From positions 20,898,001-20,962,000 of the forward strand of contig CP142453.1 of the NCBI GenBank assembly GCA_038049695.1: a stretch of DNA of 64,000 nt, in the 5' to 3' direction. Positions 18,992-31,317 of this stretch are shown here, one piece after another. Under the pieces are notes generated by a model. That model saw only the letters and a list, made by a program, of their open reading frames with translations. It did not search any database and was not told the origin of the DNA. Every line of letters begins with the position of its first letter. The stretch's first letter is position 1. The position numbers and the translations under genes are program-made. The DNA is from Cinnamomum chago. Lineage: Eukaryota > Streptophyta > Magnoliopsida > Laurales > Lauraceae.

Positions 18992-20438
18992 CTGTAAAAA
19001 CCAAATTTTTGAGTTTAGAGACAACTGCAGCAAAGGAAAGCCCATTCAAAAAACCATTAGATATTCTGTGCTGTGTAATATTCTTTTGGGGATGCAAGAA
19101 TCAAAAGAAGCTGTCATCTTATCAAATGGTTGTCAACAACATGCTTTTTACTTAAAATTATCTTCTGAAGCATCAGAAGGAATATATATTTCTTTCAATC
19201 CAGATGTCTAGGAAAGGATCACAGTTGCCAACCTTCAATCACGACAAATTACATCCTATGACAGAAATATGAATTAACCTAAGAATGTATAAACAGGATG
19301 CAACTTGGGCTCAGATCAAGACAATGCAATTTGGGGTGGGCCAGTTTGGATTTGGGCTCAAGATCTAGCCTGAGTTTTGATGTGCACGCAGAGTTCAAGC
19401 CCAGCTTGGGCTCAGATATCTAAATATTAGGCCAGAGTTGGGCCCTGAGTAGCACACCTCTTTCTCCGTTACACTATTAATTCTGTGCCTAAGCTATGCA
19501 GTGTTGTCCATTGGTTTGAAAAGTCCAAACTTTGAATAGATCAAGGCTTGAAAGCCTTGCCTGATCAATTTGAAATCCAGGATTAACTGGCTCATTTGAA
19601 CAGTCTGAATGGGTTGAGTCAAACCCAAGACCGAACCTAAAAGAAAATACGAAGTATAGACTATAGACTCAATAGGCCAGGTCTAGCCCAGAGTATAGGA
19701 TCTGATGACACAAATTCGACCTGTGTTACGATAAGATTATGCTGATATTAGTAGGATCCATATCCTGTTGCAGCTTCCAAGCACGAATTACACTTCTGCT
19801 TTTCAAAATAAAGCACATGAAATGTTTACTACCTACTGGCCTACTAAATACAAGAGGGTTTTGGGGCGAGACAACTAAAAATCATATCTATTGTTTGCTG
19901 CTAGATGGGGGCTGATCAAGGACAGTGTGCGTTTCTTTTTTTCAACCCCAAGGCTAGTGGACCTTCTGCCACATGTCTTATTTTGAGAATTTTGAGAAGA
20001 AAAGAAATCCATGTTGTGGAGCTTTTAAATGAACAAATTACTTTAATAGTTTAATTTTTTTTTGTAAAGAATGAAGGAATTTCTTTACAGTGCCATTATA
20101 CAATTGATTCTTTTCAAAAAAATTAGGAAATGATTGGAGGTTGTATGAAATTATAAATTTTGTGGGTTGAGATTGTATGAAACCAACCTACAAGGTGCTT
20201 GAGCAATATGGCCAGCTCAAAATGGTGGAAAAGGGCATCATACTAGTTTGTGCATGTTTAGGCCAATCTTAGACTAACCAAAGGGCGCGCTGACACCATT
20301 TTCCTATATGCATACATGTGTTCGCAAATTTATGCTACTGAGTCACGTCCAAATCACGAGTTTGGCAAGCTATGTCATAAACTGCATCCTATAATAAAGT
20401 GATTAAGAAAAATTAAAAGATGAAAGAAGTCCTCTTAC
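18992..20438. other. Intron-like / intergenic interval
   Basis: There is no ORF or motif I can support. A stretch at 19310-19700 is rich in GGGCT/GGCCC wording (for example GTTTGGATTTGGGCTC), a degenerate repeat also seen near 22120-22300 and 44030-44350. Confidence 0.4.
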
Positions 20439-20930
20439 TCTTTAATCCTTGTTGTGCACTTGCTTAACTTGAATTTAGGTTCAGAATCAGTTGATGTGAA
20501 GTGTGTAAAGTCAATGCTCATGCTAGAAACAAAGACTTGTCCTTCCAACATCTGCAACAAGAACACTTCAAATGAAACTACAGTATAGGGAAGCTGTTCA
20601 ATAAAGGTAGTAACTTAAGATTTCATTTGGGAGTTGCAAGCATGGCATAAGCACTACAATACATCCATCATCAACAATCCCAGCGACAATTTCAACTTAA
20701 TGAGATTTCAAGTTGATACCAAGATCAGTATGCTAGTAAACTACAGTTTTTTCATGCAAAACACTATTGTGATCTTTATAACATTCCTAAATTAATGAAA
20801 TCATAGATGTATATGATATGAAATGGCTATGTATATCAATATAGTGCTTTGTGTGAGAAAAACTATGGTTTACTAATCGATTTAAGGAAAACTTTTTTAT
20901 AGTTAAATGGCTATGTAACACACCAACAAA

Positions 20931-22504
20931 CAGAGGCGGACCGACCTGTATATGACCTGGGGCGACTACAAATTCCTCTTGGACCTCTTCAATAGTAATT
21001 GGGCCTTGGCCCACGCCCCACATCACTATAAAAGACTCGCCCCAGGTCAAAAGGGGGGAACGAAAAAAAAATCCCAAAAGCTCTCTGTTGTTTCGACCAT
21101 CCCTCTTCAGTCTTCACTCTTCGTCGGTTCGCCCAGTCTACAGAGTACAAATCGACCTCCCTTCTTCCTTCGAGGCTTCTTCGGTTCAGGTAACTCTCCC
21201 TCTTCCTCTCTTTGTAGCTTCTCTCCCCCTCTCCCTCTCTGGCCAGGGTTTGTGTCATTGTGTGGTTTCCTCTCTTCCTCCTTTGCACATTAGGATTTAT
21301 GTTTCAGTTTTCCTTTTTCATTTGAAGTGATGATCTCAGTGCCCTCTTTTTTATTTGATTTGATTTTATTTTATTTGGGTAAATGAGATAAGGAGATGCA
21401 TATGAATCCAGGCCATCTTCCTCATGGGGAAATGTCAAAACATCCTCCTAACAAGCACATGGATCCAGACCAACTGATTAAACCCCGAGAGATGCATTTT
21501 CAGTTTTTCACAATCGCACCCACAGTAGAGACTTTGCTCCTCCACCATCTGACTGCAACAACAATCAACAGTGACTTGGCTGGGTAATGGGTATTCTGTT
21601 CTGTATGTGAAAAGCCTGGGCTGGAGGAAAGGATTTTTTATTCTGAAAATTCCCAAACCCATCAGGAAGAGTATCCGAGTAAGTTCTTAGAAACAAATGG
21701 TCCTCACAATGGGATGATCCATGCACTTTTTGATTCACAGCTGCAGGAACATGGTCATAAACCTGTTCACCGAGTGCAAGAAGGAACTGTTCCTCTTTTA
21801 GTCTTTTCAGCAGTCTGATCACCCTCACCTGTGTGCCACAATATCCGACAAGAAGGGCTGAGGAAGCCTTTAGAGAATATAGAAGTTGTGGAGCCAAATC
21901 ATACTAAGTTAGCAGCCACTCACTAACTCACCCAATAGCCCATGATACTGATGAAGAAATTAATATTAAAGAAACAACTACTGAACCTAAGTTTGGGTCA
22001 CATAAGAATTATGATATGATGAGGAAATTTGAAGATAAACTTAGTTGCTTTCTTATGCAAATGTCCACTTTCACTTGCCAGTAGTTGCTTTTTGAATTTG
22101 TTTTATGCCTCCACCCTTCAAAGCCCAGCCAAGCCCCAAGCCCATGTTCAACCGGTACACACAGGCTTCAACCTTGTATCTGGTTGAGTCAGGTTCTGGT
22201 TGGGTTGATCTAGTCTCAGGGTAATGACTAATGACTATAGGGCCTGACCCGCTTATTAATTGGATGGAATATCTGTAACAAATCCCAAATTCTTGGGTCA
22301 GGTTAGGGTTAGGGTGGCTGGATGAGTACTTTGAACCCACGGTCACTGTCTCACTGATAAGGATGCTGGATGCAATGAAAGGAACTAAGAGGACCATTTG
22401 TGTCTATTTACATGGAATACATTTTTTCTTTTGTTACTGTTGATGTGAAAAAATTCTAGCTAAAGTTTAGCCCCACCTAAACAAAAATCCTGGGTCTGCC
22501 TCTG
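20931..22504. mobile_element. Non-autonomous hAT element, 1574 bp
   Basis: The perfect 8-bp TSD CCAACAAA (20923-20930, 22505-22512) flanks termini CAGAGGCGGACC and, reversed at the right, CAGAGGCAGACC. Both features fit the hAT superfamily. No transposase is recognised. The interior has a pyrimidine-rich stretch at 21090-21250 with a donor-like TTCAGGTAACT near 21184-21194, resembling a 5' UTR exon, and small ORFs without known relatives. Confidence 0.88.
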
Positions 22505-23088
22505 CCAACAAATGAAAAAAATTAGCATGATACATAGCCATTCAACTTTCTGGACCTAAAATTAAGGACGGGAATCATAAAATTAGACTTATATCTGTGT
22601 CCACTCATAATCCACATCCAATTCTATCCATCACCTTGCATCCCTTGATCGACGTGCATCCAGGTGGGGGCCCACCCCCCGATTGTTGTATGTTTGTGTG
22701 CACTGAAAATAGTCTTAAATTGACCCCCATTTAGTTCCTTAGGACTTGACATGAAAACAGTGAAAGATGAATGCTTGTACAATCAAAACTAACCTTATAA
22801 TTTATAGAAAATAAAAGAAACAGCATTGGACTTGAAAACAGGAAATACAATTCCTTTTTTTTATAATTAAATACCTTGCCATTCTTACCTTATAGAATAT
22901 ATGAGCAAATGTACATATGTCTCTCCGAGTATCGTAAAGAGCATTGGCCATGATAGCAGCCTCATCATTTCTTTGACCTGTAAAAACAAGATAATTACTC
23001 ACCTGAAGATCCATTTTCTCAAATAATAAATGAAAAAAGACAATGACATAGGTCATAACTCAAAGCAGTTGACTATTCATGAAAGAAT
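22505..23088. other. Intron and exon flank of the kinase fragment
   Basis: It contains the kinase exon at 22889-22977 and intron sequence. It ends with AGAAT (23084-23088), the copia TSD. There is no other gene. Confidence 0.6.
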
Positions 23089-23390
23089 TGTTAAATGGGC
23101 TAGTGCTAAATGGGTCAGTGGGTCAGCCCATGACAAATACAGCCCAAACTTAGGAGATAAGTTACTTCACATGTACAGATATGTAATTTGTATCATTGCC
23201 ATATTAGGAGATGTAATTTAGATTCTGATTAGATTAGATTGGCTATAATCTAGTGATTGCTACAATTATGTAACAGATATAGCAACTATATTCTATAAAG
23301 GATGATCGTGAGCCCTGAATGGGATCATCGAATTCACAAACATATTGGTTCTACTGTTTCTATCTTCCTTTCTCCCTACTGGCTTTGACA
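23089..23390 (+). repeat. 5' LTR of copia element
   Basis: 302 bp, TG...CA. TATAAA at 23294-23299 is the likely promoter TATA box. Confidence 0.93.
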
Positions 23391-23402
23391 TGGTATCAGA
23401 GC
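23391..23402 (+). other. Primer-binding site, tRNA-iMet
   Basis: TGGTATCAGAGC immediately follows the LTR. This is the canonical plant copia primer site. Confidence 0.92.
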
Positions 23403-23995
23403 CCTGAGTAAACACAACTCTATACAGAGTTTTTGAGCGATCTTCTTCATCTTCCAACCATTGGAAGTCATCGAGTGTCTTCTATACTCAAGGAATCTTC
23501 ATCCACTGGTCTGATCAAGGTGTGATCAGACGTGGCCCACCCCAGATCCACACTACTGCAACTGGATATTGCAACAGATCTGGTCGACTACTCCTTCTGG
23601 TATTTGTGGGCATTTTTTGAGGATTTTTAGCATCTCAGAGGTAGGCTTTCTACCCTTTCTAGAGAAATTCTAATTTCTACTGTATCTTTTCATCACAGCC
23701 GTCCAAGTTTTTGGATTTTGATCCTTTTTGTGAGCAATCTGGTTTGTTTGGTGCGAATTTGTGGTCCTCATCATCCTATGATCTCTGATTGATCATATAT
23801 TACACTAGTTGGCTGTTGCATCCTTTTCTCTCTGCAAAATCCTGGACGCCTGGGCCTATTTTTTTGATTTTTTTTGCTTGAAATGTGTTGCTTTTGGAAT
23901 CTGTCTTCTCTGATTTCTCTGTTGCAAACTTGGACTTCTCTGTTGCACACTTGGAACTATTTCTCTCATCCGGTTAGCCATTCTTTAAGAAACAG

Positions 23996-26900
23996 TTGGA
24001 TTTTCTTGCTCATACATCTACTGCCATGGAAAAGCATGACATTGCATTGATTAAATTTAATGGAAATAATTATACTTCCTGGTCCTATCAATTTCAAGTC
24101 TATCTTGAGGGAAAGGAACTGTGGGGACTTGTTTCCGGATTAGATCCACGTCCTCAGGAAGATGAGAAAAAAATACTCTCTTGGAATACAAAGGATGCCA
24201 AAATAAAAACCTGGATTCTTGATTCCGTTGAACCCCAATATATCCTGAGTCTCAAACCTTACAAGACCTCTAAGGAGATGTGAGAATATCTGAAGCAAGT
24301 ATATCACCAAGGGAACTCAGCCCGACAATACCAGCTTGAACTGGAGATCGCTCAGTATACCCAAGGGACTTCTTCCATCCAGGATTATTATACAGGTTTT
24401 CTTAATTTATGGGCTGAATATGATGAAATCAAATACCTCAATGTCTCTGAGGCCGCTCTGTCTGAGATTCAAAAATTACAGGCAACTTCTCACAGAGACC
24501 AGTTCCTCATGAAATTAAGATCTGAGTATGAGATCATTCGTTCCAATCTGATGAGCAGGGTTCCATCTCCATCCCTGAATGAGTGTCTAAATGAACTCTT
24601 GCGAGAGGAACAGAGTCAGATAACTCAGCATGCTCTAAAGCAATAGTTCTCCGGAAACTCTTCTGATGTCGCATTTGCTGCCACTACCAATTACAACCCG
24701 GGAGGGATCACTCATCCTACTATTTCTGCTTCGAAAGGACAACCTCCAGCAAGAGATCTCAGCAAAATCCAATGTTTTGGCTGGAAAAATTATGGACACT
24801 ATGCCTCACAGTGTAAGACCAAGTTTTGTAATTATTGCAAATCGAATGGTCATGTTATTACAGGCTGCAAAAGGCGGCCACAAAATCGCACTCCTCGAGC
24901 TTATCATGTAAACACTGCAGATGCTACTTCTTCTAGTGCTAGTCCTTCGGCACCGGTCACGCTTTCACCACCTCCTGCCACCAATAGTGTTCCTCAAATC
25001 ACCCCTGAGCTTATTCAACAGATGATCATAAATGCCTTCTCTGCACTTGGCATTTCAGGTAACCACCACTCCTCTTCCTCCCTATGGTTTATTGATTCTG
25101 GAGCTTCCAATCATATGACCTCCTCCACCGCTCATCTATCTAACCTGACACCATACAATGGAAATTTACAAGTCCATACTGCTGATGGTCAAAAGCTTCC
25201 TATTACAGCTACTGGTGATATCATTCATTCCTTACCTCTCACAAACGTCTTTCTTTCTCCTCATCTCACTACAAATCTTTTGTCTGTTGGCCAATTGATT
25301 GATGATAATTGTAATGTTTCCTTCTCTCGCTCTGGTTGTGTTGTGCAGGATCAAGTGTCGAGGACGGTGATCGCGAAGGGGCCTAAGTGTGGACGCCTGT
25401 TTCCTCTTGTTCTGCCTCCTTCTCCGAATAATCAGCTTTCTGCCTTTTCTTGTTTTTCTCCTCAGGATGTTTGGAGGCTCTGGCATAATAGATTAGGCCA
25501 TCCTCATTCAAAATTGTTATCTTTGATGTTAAACACTGGTAGTATTAATGAAAATAAAACATCTTTTCGTCACATTTCTGATGAGTGCTCTGTTTGCAAA
25601 CTTGGAAAAAGCAAAGTTCTTCCCTTTCCTTCCAAATCTACTATGGCTTCAAATTGCTTTGACATTATTCATAGTGACGTCTGAGGGATTACTCCGGTAA
25701 TCTCTCATACAAATTGCAAATATTTTGTCACTTTCATTGATGATCATAGTAGATTCACTTGGGTTTATTTCTTACACTCTAAATTTGAAGTCTTTGATGC
25801 TTTCCAAAAATTTATGGCATATGTTGAAAATCAGTTTTCTACTCGCATAAAAGTTCTTCGATCTGATTCTGGAGGGGAATATATGTCCCATCCATTTCAA
25901 ACTTATTTGCAAAAATACGGGATTTTATCACAGCGATCGTGCCCTTACACTCCTCAACAGAATGGAGTTGCTGAACGAAAGAACAGACATCTCCTCGATA
26001 CTGTTCGTTCTCTTCTCTTAAAATCATCAGTTCCCGCACGATTTTGGCCCGAAGCTTTAGCCACTGCAGTTCATTTAATCAATCGCTTACCATCCCATCG
26101 CCTCACCAATCAAACACCACACTTTTGTCTCTTTCATACCGAGCCTACTTACACCCACCTACGCATTTTTGGATGTGTGTGTTTTGTTCATCTACCCTCA
26201 ACCGAACGTACCAAATTAACTGCTCAATCGGCCAAATGTGCGTTCCTTGGCTACGCATCTCACCAAAAGGGGTATCTTTGTTATGATCCTGTGCTCAACC
26301 GTCTTCGCATTTCTCGAAATGTCACATTTTTCGAAAATAATTTTTTTTTCTACCCATTCTTCTCCTTTACCTTCTTTTTCTCATCTACCAGCTTTTTCTG
26401 ACTCGACCTCTGCTCCACTCATTGTTTATGAACGGCGTCGTCATAAGGATGTTCCACTACTGCCTCCCCCTCCAGATACCTCGCCGGCTCCTGATCTTGT
26501 CCCCGCTTCATCACAAGCTCCTTCCTCTCCAGTTCAGCTTCGACGCTCTACGCGTATCTCCAAGCCTCCTGACAAATATGGGTTCACTCACACCTCTTTG
26601 CTTGCTGCCCTCTCCTCCATTGTTATTCCGACTTTTTATTTGCAGGCGGTGAAGCATGACTGTTGGCCAAACGCTATGCACGACGAATTAACGGCACTGC
26701 AGGAGAATCATACCTGGGATATCGTTCCATGTCCCTCATCTGCAAAACCTATTGGCTGCAAATGGGTTTTTTCTGACAAACTTAAGGCTGATGGCTCTTT
26801 GGATCGTTATAAAGCACGGTTAGTCGCTCTCGGCAACCGACAGGAATATGGCATCGACTATGAGGAAACCTTTGCTCCGGTTGCGAAAATGACTACAATC

Positions 26901-28160
26901 CGTACTGTTCTTGCCATTGCTGCTTCTCACTCCTGGCCTCTTTACCAATTTGATGTCAAGAATGCCTTCCTTCATGGTGATCTCAAAGAAGAAGTCTATA
27001 TGCGACTTCCCCAAGGCATTACGGGTGCATCAACAGGCGATTGCGGGCGCTTACGCCGCTCTCTATATGGTCTTAAGCAAGCTCCGCGCGCCTGGTTCGA
27101 GAAATTTAGGGATGCTCTCATTCATCTACAGTTCACTTAGAGTGCTTCTGATCCTTCTATGTTCCTTCACCGCTCCTCAAAAGGGCTTACTGTCATATTG
27201 GTTTACGTAGATGATATCATCATCTCTGGGACAGACTCTGGCATGATCACACATCTACAAGCATCCTTACATGAATCTTTCCATATGAAAGATTTAGGGC
27301 CACTCACATACTTTCTAGGCCTTGAGGTTCATCAGTCAGCGAAAGGTCTCATCCTTGATCAACACAAATATGCTATGGATCTCATTGAGACAGCTGGTCT
27401 TCAAAACTCCACTCCTGTAGATACTCCTGTTGAGGCCAATCTTCAGCTCACGCACGATACGGGTGATCTTCTTCCTGATGCCACAATGTATCGCCGTTTA
27501 GTCGGAAGTTTGATCTACTTGACTATCACTCGGCCTGATATCTCCTATGCAGTCAATCTGGTTAGTCAGTTCATGACACAGCCACGCCATCTCCATCTAG
27601 TTGTTGTTCGGCGCATTCTTCGATATGTTCTTCATACACCATCTCGTGGTCTTTTCTTTCTTGTGGGCAATTCGACGTCTCTCATTGCTTATTCAGATGC
27701 TGATTGGGCTGGTTGCCCTGATAGTCGCCAATCTACCACTGGTTGGTGCATGTTCCTGGGGGACTCCTTAATTTCCTGGAAATGTAAAAAACAAGATAAA
27801 GTCTCCAAATCTTCCACAGAAGCAGAATATTGTGCTATGTCGGCTGCCACATCTGAAATTGTCTGGCTTCGGGGTCTTCTTTCTGAGCTTGGATTTTCCC
27901 AATCTGGTCCTACTCCTCTTTATGCCGACAACACCAGTGCCATACGGATTACTGAAAATCTTGTCTTCCATGAATGTACAAAACATATTGAGGTGGCTTG
28001 TCATTACATACGTGATGAATTTGTGCGTGGAGCAATTACTCTTCCTCATGTTTCTACCAGCCTTCAAATTGCAGATATCTTTACCAAGGGTCTTCCCCGG
28101 CCAAGACACCAATTCTTAGTTGGCAAATTGATGCTCGTGGATTCACCCGCATCAATTTGA
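23996..28160 (+). pseudogene. Copia Gag-Pol polyprotein, four stops and one frameshift
   Basis: One reading frame from the ATG at 23996 covers gag (IKFNGNNYTSWSYQFQVYL), zinc knuckles (the first has CFGW where CxxC is expected; the second, CNYCKSNGHVITGC, is complete), protease (FIDSGASNHMT), the GAG-pre-integrase finger (WHNRLGHPH ... CSVCKLGK) and the integrase core (SDSGGEY, NGVAERKNR). Stops lie at 24281 (TGA), 24644 (TAG), 25682 (TGA) and 27138 (TAG). A frame change occurs at the T run near 26341-26349. Reverse transcriptase (FDVKNAFLHGDL, YVDDIIISG) and RNase H (SDADWAGCPDSR, SSTEAEYCAM) follow. The final TGA at 28158-28160 overlaps the polypurine tract. Confidence 0.92.
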
Positions 28161-28166
28161 GGGGGG
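28159..28166 (+). other. Polypurine tract
   Basis: GAGGGGGG directly abuts the 3' LTR; this is the plus-strand primer site. Confidence 0.85.
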
Positions 28167-28468
28167 TGTTAAATGGGCTAGTGCTAAATGGGTCAGTGGG
28201 TCAGCCCATGACAAATACAGCCCAAACTTGGGAGATAAGTTACTTCACATGTACAGATATGTAATTTGTATCATTGCCATATTAGGAGATGTAATTTAGA
28301 TTCTGATTAGATTAGATTGGCTATAATCTAGTGATTGCTACAATTATGTAATAGATATAGCAACTATATTCTATAAAGGATGATCGTGAGCCCTGAATGG
28401 GATCATCGAATTCACAAACATATTGGTTCTACTGTTTCTATCTTCCTTTCTCCCTACTGGCTTTGACA
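28167..28468 (+). repeat. 3' LTR of copia element
   Basis: 302 bp, with the same TATAAA at 28372-28377. AGAAT follows. Confidence 0.93.
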
Positions 28469-28595
28469 AGAATTACATGCAGTTAACTGATAAGATGACA
28501 TACAGTGATCTTGGAAAGGGTCAACTTGTTCATAAAGCATTTGAATCCAATATTCACCAATTTTCAGGTGTCCCCCTTCGTCTAACAGCAAGTTT

Positions 28596-30798
28596 CTATT
28601 TAGAAAAAAACAAAAGAAACTCAGTAAAACAGGAAAATGTTCAAGCAGTATCTCTGCCAATTTAAGCAAGAGACATTCCATTAAAGTGGAATTAGTGTAT
28701 TGATGTATTTCAATATGTACAGTATCTTAATGTGATGCACTATACAAGTAATTCATGATTTGGGCATCCAGAATGTTGATCAAACAGAAACCATCCATGG
28801 ATGAGCAAGCCTCAAAACCTTCCAGAACAGATATCTCCTAGACATCAAAGTTTGGCCTGCAGATAGACCATTGAGACAAAATACAGCAAAGGTTTTGGGA
28901 ATACGACTCCTCACTTTTTAAATTGCATTTTCACCCCTTCAATCTGACAAAGGTGCTCACTGCTCAGTCCACACTATACAGGCAGTCAAACACATTGATT
29001 TTCAACAGCATAGCTCAATAAAAGTTGATACCATGGACATCCAAATGGTCCCACTCCTAACCCATAAAACTACGCAAAACTACAAACCGCTGATATTAGA
29101 CATAAACATAAAAGAAATTGACAATCTGCAATATATTCTTGAATGATTCAACAACTAAGTTGATTAACTATAACACAAAAAGATACCTCTAGATCCCAAT
29201 CCTGCACCTAAAAGCTCGCATTGCATTCTAAAAGGATATGTTAGGGTCCTAATAATGTTGCTCAACCCATTATGAAAGGTATACTATGCAAGTGCCAGCA
29301 GCCAGTGGCACATGCCTCTCTTTTGGATCGTGGTATTTGCAGGTTGATCCATATTGCATCTTTTTGCAACAAGTATCAAACGTCAGAAGATGAATTGAAG
29401 AAGACAATGGAGAAAGCTAACAATTTAATTGTTGACATTTTGAAGAAAAAACCACAATTGGCCTCTGATTGTAAATCAGAGAACCTATGAACTTATCAAT
29501 ACACGTATATTTTAATGAATGATGGATGTAAAAAAGGAAGAAAGAAAGAAGAGAAGGACCTGATAAGCAGAAGATGCAATCCCAAATATGAAACCTTGGG
29601 GAAAGCCTTTTCTGTTAAGCTCCTTCTTCTTAGACCATCTTCCAAGTGCCCACGTGCCCCACCCAACTTACCTAACAATCTGTGTAAGGTAACATGCATG
29701 GTCTCAGCAAGGTTACACACATACATTAAGTTCCGTGAGGCTGCAGAAGGCCCAAAGGAGCTAAAAAGACGTTGTAGATATTTGTCAGTTTACCCATGCA
29801 AGTTATATACATATTTGCAAACCTACCCTTGCAAGCTATTGGATGAATGATGTCTTGGTTAGGAGTTGTCAACAAGCATGCAAGCACATGATTCAAGCAC
29901 CAATGCAATGATGATATGAAAAATAAAAAATAAAAAATTATAATAGAATATAAAAAAAGATTTACATCCCATATCACAGAGCAGTGGACCTGCACACCAC
30001 CTGCACAGTGGAAAATGGGCTATAAGCTACAATTCCTGAATAGGTGGGGTTCTATTTTCATAAAAGCAGTTACCTTTTATCTTTTTGACCGGTTTGGATT
30101 AAAAGGGCTCCAATTGAAAGAGAGACCATTTGTCTGGCCCAGCAATGGGCAGGTGGGGTCCACTTTTCAGCAAATTCATCGCTCCTGTGGACACCATCAT
30201 GGATGGATAATGCTTAAAAAACATGTATCAGATTATCCTAAGCCACTGCCAACCAATCAAGAACAAATCCATATGAAAAGAATCAAGCCTATTTTGAGGG
30301 CATTTTTTTTTATAATAGTCAAGGACAACCAAATGGCACAACTAGCAACAGATAAGATATCTACCATATATTTTCATAAACTGAAGTAGTCATGTCTAAA
30401 GAAGCTAACACTGTTGGTAAGGGTCAAGAGTCAAGACTACCCCTTCCACAACTCATTTCAACTCAAATCAATGGAGAACACACCAGCTTTAGTAAAAAAA
30501 AAAATCAGCCACTTTCAAATTGGAGAATTAACAGTAGAGGGTGAACTTGACCAAGACTGGAGTAAAATCAGAGGGTTTTCTTAATGTCACCAAAAGAGGG
30601 AGCTCTAAAAGACACATATTACCACCCATAGTAATACCAAACGAGACTACCCAAAACAGAATTCAGTGAAGACAATATCCTAGACATGCAGTTAATTTGA
30701 AAAAAAATAAAAGTTATGCTTATTACCATCACTTCCTCTCTTTACCAGTTTCCTAATCTGATGAAAGAATAGCATTTGATGGGGCATTCAAAAGTTAC
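28596..30798. other. Interval without a supported gene
   Basis: AT-rich sequence between the kinase exon and the HD-Zip-like fragment. A plus-strand open frame at 29272-29490 (72 codons) and others near 29515 and 30015 have no recognisable family. The missing upstream kinase exons were not found. Confidence 0.4.
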
Positions 30799-30862
30799 CT
30801 ATAGATGGTGGACGGATAGAAATCACAGCAGCCAAGGAATCAGAGCTACTCAATCTCTTCAT
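30799..30862 (-). pseudogene. Possible HD-Zip I N-terminal exon fragment
   Basis: The minus-strand ATG at 30862 opens 21 codons reading MKRLSSSDSLAAVISIRPP, followed at once by a donor-like G|GTAACTTTT. The start resembles the N terminus of class I HD-Zip homeodomain proteins (MKRLSSSDS-type). No homeodomain or leucine zipper is nearby, so only the leader was captured if the call is right. It is short, so chance resemblance is possible. Confidence 0.35.
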
Positions 30863-31317
30863 GGTTTCCTAAGCCCAAATCAAATTAGAGACCCTTTCCC
30901 ACTTTCACTTCAGAGATTAAAAAAAACAAAAAAGCAGCAGCAACAGTTGTTTACAGTCATAGGCTCTGAACTGCCTCAGATTATTCCTAAAATGATACCC
31001 AAAATCACAGTTATACATCACATTCCTTTCAAGCTAGAATTTTCCATCATTACTTCAAACAACAACTCCTTAAACTGCATACTCCCAAAATCAGAACTTA
31101 CAACAGTATTTTACTAACACAATCCAGAAAGTCATAAAACCAAAAGGGTAACTCATGAATCTTTCAAGAGATCATCCAAAGGCTCATACAATGTAACAGG
31201 AAAATAGAAATCTAGAACATTCCTATGTTCATATTCATACCACCCATTTGTTGTTTACACATGTAAGCATTGCAACATTTTAAAAGAAGCATAAAGGCCA
31301 GATCTGAATGTAGTTAC

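Larger units (their letters stand above)
23089..28468 (+). mobile_element. Ty1/copia LTR retrotransposon, 5.4 kb
   Basis: Two 302-bp LTRs (23089-23390, 28167-28468) differ at two positions by eye. The 5-bp TSD is AGAAT (23084-23088, 28469-28473). A primer site complementary to initiator tRNA-Met directly follows the 5' LTR and a GAGGGGGG tract abuts the 3' LTR. Domain order gag, protease, integrase, reverse transcriptase, RNase H defines copia. The coding region has four stops and one frameshift. It sits in an intron of the kinase fragment, in opposite orientation. Confidence 0.95.
20439..28595 (-). pseudogene. Ankyrin/integrin-linked-type protein kinase fragment, three exons
   Basis: Three minus-strand exons with good splice signals: 28504-28595 (peptide NLLLDEGGHLKIGEYW...), 22889-22977 (QRNDEAAIMANALYDTRRD...) and 20439-20551 (MLEGQVFVSSMSIDF...). 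The first two join across GTATGT...TTTACAG to give a continuous QDHCQRND peptide. They cover kinase subdomains VIb-IX of the plant integrin-linked/ankyrin-kinase (Raf-like) family; the motif after the activation-loop start reads GEY where DFG is usual. N-terminal exons with the ATP site and the last subdomains are absent. A copia element fills the first intron and a hAT element the second. Family call is from memory of the motifs. Confidence 0.6.

Noticed and set aside
22295..22316. Telomere-like GGTTAGGGTTAGGG
   Set aside because: Only about two units, in a GGGTC/GGTTG-rich degenerate context; the plant telomere repeat is TTTAGGG and no array exists.
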